Shown: positions 59,606 through 64,000 of the stretch, piece after piece | Position numbering within the stretch: the first letter of the stretch is position 1 | Layout of the letters: each line of letters opens with the position of its first letter | NCBI GenBank assembly: GCA_002471575.1 | Contig: DKQG01000050.1 | Coordinates: 19,407-83,406 of the forward strand | Source of the DNA: Alphaproteobacteria bacterium UBA7314 | GTDB taxonomy: Bacteria > Pseudomonadota > Alphaproteobacteria > MPNO01 > UBA830 | Direction of reading: 5' to 3' | Length of the DNA stretch: 64,000 nucleotides | Position numbers and translations under genes: made by a program | Notes under the pieces: generated by a model | What the model was told of the DNA's origin: nothing | The model's input: the letters and a program-made list of their open reading frames with translations, nothing else | Databases searched by the model: none

Positions 59606-60241
59606 TCAATCTGAAACAACACGAAAATCGTCTTTTTCAACCGGCGGTCGTTGGCGCATCATCGGAAACAGGACCAGACCTGCAAAGAAGCCACCGGCAT
59701 GAGCCTCCCAACTAACATTGCCGCCGCTGAGCATAGCATAGCCGAGATTAACGATCATCATCATCAGCACATATTGCAGAATGTCCTTGCCAGATGGATT
59801 GGAAAACCCGTCTTGCCCGCGGATCAAGACGAAGGCACCCGCCCCCAGCAGGCCGAACACGGCGCCGGACGCGCCGACCAGAATGGCGCTTTCACCCCAG
59901 TTTAGCCCCGCATGAACCAGTGCGCCCGCGATGCCCGTCAGAATGAAAAACGCTACGAAGCGCCGCCCGCGGATATGCGGAAAGATCTGCGGCGAGACCA
60001 CAACGATCCACAGCGCATTGGCCAGAAGGTGCCACCACCCGCCATGAACGAAAACAGACGTCACCGCCCCATACAGCCAGAGCGAATCGAACTGTCCACC
60101 GCGGAATAGATCGAAGCCGAGAAAAAAGATTAGCATCGAATCGAGGTCAGGCGGCAACACGGTGCGGATCAATTGCACCGTCGCAAGAACCATCAGCAGT
60201 CGTAGAACGACCGGCGGCAAGGTGAAAGAAGAATTGTTCAT
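59606..60241 (-). CDS. Rhomboid-family intramembrane serine protease
   Basis: A 211-residue membrane protein with six predicted helices. The catalytic serine is in VGASGAVFGLLGAGAF and the histidine in WEAHAGGFFAGLVLFP. The family motif GGWWHLLANALWIVVVSPQI in the second helix is present. The ATG overlaps the stop of the upstream flavin-oxidase relic by 4 bases (ATGA). Its 3' end lies 5 bases from the stop of the convergent HDO-GNAT gene. The physiological substrate is unknown. Confidence 0.92.
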   Translation of the reverse strand: MNNSSFTLPPVVLRLLMVLATVQLIRTVLPPDLDSMLIFFLGFDLFRGGQFDSLWLYGAVTSVFVHGGWWHLLANALWIVVVSPQIFPHIRGRRFVAFFILTGIAGALVHAGLNWGESAILVGASGAVFGLLGAGAFVLIRGQDGFSNPSGKDILQYVLMMMIVNLGYAMLSGGNVSWEAHAGGFFAGLVLFPMMRQRPPVEKDDFRVVSD

Positions 60242-60775
60242 CTGGGTTCCGAATAAGCCGCCAGTTCGATTTGCGCTTCCAGATAGTGGATACGTTTAAT
60301 CAGCTTGTCGACCGCAGGCGCGATGTCCGCTTCGGTGAACCGAGGCGTAATGTACTTAGGACATTTCAAGTCTAACGCCGCAACATCGACTAGCCAGGCA
60401 CGCTCGGCCGGCGCATCGCACTCGCCATCGATGATCTCTTCCGAAAAATCCGGCTCGTCCCGTTCGACCGTGCGTGCGCTGCCCATGATCTTCAGGCGAC
60501 GTTGATTAGGACAGTCCGTTAGGAACAGCGAAACCCGGTTCTCGTCGTTGGCATTCCCGTTGCTGATATATTGTTTGTTATCGGTGATATCGGCCCAGGC
60601 AAGGGTGTGGGAGCCTGTCACTTTCAGAAACCCCGCGACCCGCCCCGGTGCTGCATGTAGAGCCAGCCGTCAGACGTAACGCTTGCCATATTTTCATAGG
60701 AGCCGCGTGACCAGTCAGTTTACTGCCGTTTTTTATCGTATCCGTGGAGGCGATTTCTGCGTAACAGTTTGACAT
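60238..60775 (-). pseudogene. Frameshifted pyridoxamine-5'-phosphate-oxidase-like flavoprotein
   Basis: The pieces of a PPOX-class protein lie in three successive frames. MSNCYAEIASTD begins at ATG 60775. MASVTSDGWLYMQHRGG is in the second frame. GFLKVTGSHTLAWADI, then DITDNKQYISNGNANDENRV and PNQRRLKIMGSAR, run to the stop at 60238. The second shift falls in a G/C-rich run near 60634-60642. The middle of the N-terminal half also seems shortened. A functional enzyme is unlikely. The downstream rhomboid gene may still be translated by coupling. Confidence 0.75.
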
Positions 60776-60864
60776 GGCCAGTTTCCTTGGGTGTACGGTG
60801 ACGTACATCTGGGGTAGGGACCATACAAAGCAACGCGAGCCGCCGCAAAACTTCTTTGCATATC

Positions 60865-61752
60865 TTAGAGCACTGCGAGCAAAAGCAACGGCAGCGTCAC
60901 GAAGGATGCAGCCGTCGAGACAACGACCATGCCGGCCACCTCTTCGGGCTTGCGTTTGTATTGCTGGGCGAACAGGTAGCTCGACACAGCTACTGGCATA
61001 GCGCTCTGGATGATGACGATGGCACGGGCCGCGCCTTCCAGTCCAAAAGCATCGGCGATCAGAAAACCGACGCCGACCCCCATCGCCAGCCGGAATAAGC
61101 CGAGAAACGAGCTGCGCGCAATACCCCCGGTCTTCAGTTCCAGTAGCGAAACGCCCAGCGCAACCAACTGCGCTGGAATCACCATGCCACCCAGCAGGTT
61201 TGTAGTGTTGAAAATCCATTCGGGCAGTGGCGTGCCGTACAACTGCAGCGTAACCGCGATGGCAACCGCATAAATCACCGGTGCCTTCGCTAGTTTCTTG
61301 AACGAAATCGTTCCGGCCGCGATGGCCGCGCCGAGGGTGAATGTCCCGATTGCGCCAAAAGTGAAGTAGACGATCGCCAGCGCCAAGCCTTCTTCGCCAA
61401 ACGCATAGTACGACACTGGTAAACCCATGCTGCCGGTGAGCGGAAAGATCAACGAAGGCAGGTAGGACGGCAGGTCGAGCTGCATGATCTTAATCAGCAC
61501 AAACGCGATGACGGTGAACGCGGCATAACAAGCGAGAGACGCCAGCGCGACTTCCAACATCGCAGCAGCCGATAGCGTGACTTTCTGGAACGTTGCCAGG
61601 ATCAAGCATGGTGCGCCGATATTGTAAACCAGCGATGTGATCAGCTTGGAGTCGAACGGCGTCCCCACCCGCGCCCACAGCACACCGAGCCCGACGCAGA
61701 TGAACACCGGCACGACGATATTGGCCAGCTGAATGATTGTTTCCATAGTCAT
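60865..61752 (-). CDS. AEC-family transporter (auxin efflux carrier/malonate-type), copy 1
   Basis: A 295-residue inner-membrane carrier with about ten helices. METIIQLANIVVPVFICVGL followed by LVYNIGAPCLILATFQ in the third helix is the family start, and PAQLVALGVSLLELKTG near the middle matches AEC members such as MdcF and MleP. ATG 61752 overlaps the stop of the upstream carrier (ATGA). ATG 61746 is an alternative. Probably moves a small organic acid. Confidence 0.86.
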   Translation of the reverse strand: MTMETIIQLANIVVPVFICVGLGVLWARVGTPFDSKLITSLVYNIGAPCLILATFQKVTLSAAAMLEVALASLACYAAFTVIAFVLIKIMQLDLPSYLPSLIFPLTGSMGLPVSYYAFGEEGLALAIVYFTFGAIGTFTLGAAIAAGTISFKKLAKAPVIYAVAIAVTLQLYGTPLPEWIFNTTNLLGGMVIPAQLVALGVSLLELKTGGIARSSFLGLFRLAMGVGVGFLIADAFGLEGAARAIVIIQSAMPVAVSSYLFAQQYKRKPEEVAGMVVVSTAASFVTLPLLLLAVL

Positions 61753-62627
61753 TCTAGTACCAGCCACATCAGGAACGGCAGGGTGGCGAGCGAGATCGTG
61801 GTTGAGATCAGGATCATGCTGGCGGTATCGGCGGCGTTCCGGTTGAATCGCTGGGCAAACATGTAGTTATGCACTGCCACAGGCATCGCCGCCTCGATCA
61901 TCAGCACACCGCGCGCGGCGCCTTCAAGGCCCAGCAGGGTCGCTACCGCGTAGCCGACCGTGAAGCCGCCGATCAGCTTGACGGTACAGATAATCAGAAT
62001 CTGCCCTGCGCCCCGGGCGCGCATGTTAGCGATGGCAACGCCGAGCGACACCAGCATCAGGGGAATCGCCAGCCCGCCGATCAGCTCTGTCGTGTTGGCA
62101 AGCCAGACCGGCGGCGCCGTGCCGGTGATCATAAACACCAGTGCCGCCAAAACCGCGTAGATAAGTGGATTGTTATACAGGACGTCCGCCGCCAGGCGCC
62201 CTGCATAGATGCTCCACCCGACCGTGAAGCTAAAGATCGACGACATGACGAAAATGCAAATACCAAGCGCCAGGCCTTCCGGCCCGAATGCGAACAGACA
62301 GAGCGGCAGGCCCATATTGCCCGTGTTCGAGGACGTAAAGACCGGCAAGTAGGTATGGGCCGCCACCTTCATGATCCAGATCGTGGTCAGCCCGATCGCC
62401 AGAAAGCACGCGAGGACCATCCCGTAGGCGCCGACCATCTCGACGAAAGCCGTCGGGCTGACATTCAGCCGGGTCAGCGCCGAGAAGGCGAGGCACGGCA
62501 TACCGAGATTGAGCGCCAGCGCCCCGACCATGCGTGTATCAAACGGGCGGCCAGTGCGGCCCCATGCGAACCCGATACCGGCGCACACGAAGACAGGCGC
62601 AATGACTGAGAGAATCTTGAAAAGCAA
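61749..62627 (-). CDS. AEC-family transporter, copy 2
   Basis: A 292-residue paralogue of the next gene, with the same layout: VIAPVFVCAGIGFAWGRTGR, ALNLGMPCLAFSALTRLNVS, GNMGLPLCLFAFGPEGLALG and IPLMLVSLGVAIANMRARG. The proposed start is TTG 62627; no ATG fits the family N-terminus, and the ribosome-binding site is weak (GGCGG). The two copies are translationally coupled. A MarR-type regulator gene lies 187 bases upstream on the same strand. Confidence 0.84.
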   Translation of the reverse strand: MLFKILSVIAPVFVCAGIGFAWGRTGRPFDTRMVGALALNLGMPCLAFSALTRLNVSPTAFVEMVGAYGMVLACFLAIGLTTIWIMKVAAHTYLPVFTSSNTGNMGLPLCLFAFGPEGLALGICIFVMSSIFSFTVGWSIYAGRLAADVLYNNPLIYAVLAALVFMITGTAPPVWLANTTELIGGLAIPLMLVSLGVAIANMRARGAGQILIICTVKLIGGFTVGYAVATLLGLEGAARGVLMIEAAMPVAVHNYMFAQRFNRNAADTASMILISTTISLATLPFLMWLVLE

Positions 62628-62813
62628 ATCAGTGCCGCCGGGACAGGGATTTTGGAAAAGCGCATCAGCGCTCGAAATGTAGGCAGTCTAGTCGATTGTA
62701 CGAATGCGTGAAAGCGCGCCGGATACGCCACGGCGACATGCCTGCCTCGAACAGCGCTTCGACCGCGCGCGCGTCGTTCGGTGGGTCAAGATTGAATACA
62801 TGTTTCAGCATTT

Positions 62814-63278
62814 TCAGGAATTCTCGTTCAGTAGCGCGCCAAGCTTCGCCATGTCCTCGATCATGCGACGCCAGCGTTCTTCACCGAACTTCTTCACCAG
62901 CGCCGCTTGCGCCTCGTGCCAGGCGGGCGTCGCGCGGTCGAGCGCGGCCTGACCGGCATCAGTAAGGCTCACGACCCGTTCGCGACGGTCTTCGCCGGCG
63001 GAAATGGCAACCAGGCGCTGCTGCGACAGAACTTTCAGGTTGCGCGTAAGTGTTGTCCGGTCGAGCGTCAGGCGCTCGGCCAGGCGCGTCACGGAGGCCG
63101 GCCCCATCAGGGATACCGCCCCCAGCATGGTGAACTGGGTCGCTTTTAGCCCGCTCGGCGCCATGATCCCGTCGTAGAACTCCGTGACGGCGCGAGACGC
63201 ACGCCGAACGTTAAAACACGTGCAGTGCCACGCAATACGCACCTGCGTCGGGTCATTTGCGGTATCTGATGTTGTCAT
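62814..63278 (-). CDS. MarR-family transcriptional regulator
   Basis: A 154-residue winged-helix protein. VTRLAERLTLDRTTLTRNLK is the recognition helix region and EDRRERVVSLTDAGQAALD the wing. The cysteine pair CTCFNVRRASRAVTEFYD near residue 20 is common in a MarR subgroup. Start ATG 63278 (MTTSDTANDP). In-frame codons upstream run through the palindrome at 63281-63296 and are not conserved. It probably regulates itself and the downstream AEC pair. Confidence 0.9.
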   Translation of the reverse strand: MTTSDTANDPTQVRIAWHCTCFNVRRASRAVTEFYDGIMAPSGLKATQFTMLGAVSLMGPASVTRLAERLTLDRTTLTRNLKVLSQQRLVAISAGEDRRERVVSLTDAGQAALDRATPAWHEAQAALVKKFGEERWRRMIEDMAKLGALLNENS

Positions 63279-63280
63279 AA

Positions 63281-63296
63281 AAGTGTAAATACACTT
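63281..63296. promoter_or_regulatory. Perfect palindrome at the MarR-type gene start, probable operator
   Basis: AAGTGTAAATACACTT is a perfect inverted repeat (7-base arms with a 2-base centre) ending 3 bases before the ATG of the MarR-type gene. Size and position fit an autoregulatory MarR operator. Confidence 0.7.
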
Positions 63297-63448
63297 ATTA
63301 GAATGAATCAGCAATAATTTTTCCGCAGCGCTCGCATTCGGCCCCGCGACGCGCTACATCCTCGGCATCAGCTCCCTCAACCGCCTCTGGCGATGAGAAG
63401 CGCGCGGCGATACGTCGATCCTGAAACCCTAAACAACCGGTGCACAGC

Positions 63449-64000
63449 ATGGTCAAACTAGATAAGATCTACACCCGAGGCGGCGATGCCGGCGAGACAT
63501 CACTGGGGGACGGCAGCCGGATCGCGAAACACAGCATGCGGATTACCGCCCAGGGCGACGTCGACGAGACCAACGCTGCGATCGGTCTGGCGAGGTGCCA
63601 CAGCCGCGGCAGCGAAACCGACGAGGTCTTGGCCCGGGTCCAGAACGACCTGTTCGATCTCGGCGCTGATGTTACGCGACCGGGTGACGATCACGCGGAC
63701 GGCAGCCTTCGCGTGCAGCCCGACCAGATCGAACGTCTGGAACGGGAAATCGATGACGCGAACGATGGACTGGACCCCCTGAAATCGTTCGTCCTGCGAG
63801 GCGGAATAGATCTGGCGGCCGGTCTTCATTTCGCATGCACCGTCTGCCGCCGGGCCGAACGGGCCATGACAGCGCTCGCGGTGGAGGAAGCGGTGAACCC
63901 TCACGCACTGAAATACATCAACCGACTCTCCGATCTGTTGTTCGTTCTTGCGCGTCAAGCCAACGACAACGGAAGCTCGGACGTTCTCTGGGTGCCGGGG
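63449..64000 (+). CDS. pduO: Cob(I)alamin adenosyltransferase, PduO type (3' end beyond window)
   Basis: ATP:corrinoid adenosyltransferase that makes adenosylcobalamin. 184 codons are visible with no stop before the edge, so the end is missing but probably only by a few residues. KIYTRGGDAGETSLGDGSRI at the N-terminus is the ATP-binding signature. GDVDETNAAIGLA, FDLGADVTRP and CTVCRRAERAMTALAVEE are also diagnostic. The usual FVLPGG turn reads FVLRGG here. Start ATG 63449. The neighbouring MarR-type gene is divergent, separated by 170 bases. Confidence 0.93.
   Translation, partial: MVKLDKIYTRGGDAGETSLGDGSRIAKHSMRITAQGDVDETNAAIGLARCHSRGSETDEVLARVQNDLFDLGADVTRPGDDHADGSLRVQPDQIERLEREIDDANDGLDPLKSFVLRGGIDLAAGLHFACTVCRRAERAMTALAVEEAVNPHALKYINRLSDLLFVLARQANDNGSSDVLWVPG

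Overview
The window is GC-rich chromosomal DNA from an alphaproteobacterium, most likely a Rhodospirillales-type lineage. The sequence does not allow a genus call. The inference rests on gene order: an mdh-sucCD-odhAB-lpd block, a fsa/DUF484/xerC set next to priA and atpH, and ffh-rpsP-rimM-trmD-rplS running into leuCDB-asd and sdhCDAB. All of these are typical of Alphaproteobacteria.

Layout. 1-6 kb: the 5' part of atpH, a relic of an Anbu proteasome-like protease, priA, then fsa, a DUF484 gene and xerC on the plus strand. 6-16 kb: a minus-strand TCA-cycle block (mdh, sucC, sucD, odhA, odhB, lpdA, a small membrane gene) with zapE behind it. 16.8-20.4 kb: sdhCDAB, with a good sigma-70-like promoter at the front and a strong terminator at the end. 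20.4-21.6 kb: about 1.25 kb without a convincing gene. 21.6-30.3 kb: asd, leuB, leuD, leuC, rplS, trmD, rimM, rpsP and ffh. 30.5-36.8 kb: a small exported protein, an amidohydrolase broken by one in-frame stop, a DOPA-dioxygenase-family protein, an MFS pump, ftsY, an MtaB-type methylthiotransferase and dapF. 37-41.4 kb: a stand-alone CoxL-type molybdenum hydroxylase subunit coupled to pyrE, a truncated ferredoxin gene, a thioesterase and a MarR regulator.

From 41.5 kb to the end the window is accessory. It holds gentisate 1,2-dioxygenase, a reduced polysaccharide locus (wecB and a UDP-glucuronate-epimerase-like gene around a relic), and a probable aromatic or carboxylic acid catabolic region. 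That region comprises a luciferase-like monooxygenase, three cupins, a DUF1185 protein, a UbiD-type decarboxylase, two coupled BASS-like carriers, a Rieske oxygenase, RidA, a GMC oxidoreductase and an SDR. It is followed by the most unusual gene of the window, at 58179-59600. This gene appears to fuse a haem-oxygenase-like di-iron oxidase domain to an N-acyltransferase (autoinducer-synthase/FeeM-like GNAT) domain. The window closes with a rhomboid protease, a broken flavin-oxidase gene, two coupled AEC carriers, a MarR regulator with a perfect palindrome at its own start, and a PduO-type cobalamin adenosyltransferase that runs off the edge.

At least six relics or interrupted genes (Anbu, amidohydrolase, ferredoxin, an eroded gene near 44.5 kb, a cation/proton antiporter, a pyridoxamine-oxidase-like protein) lie between intact housekeeping genes. 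This suggests ongoing gene loss. No tRNA, rRNA, CRISPR array, insertion sequence or phage gene was recognised.
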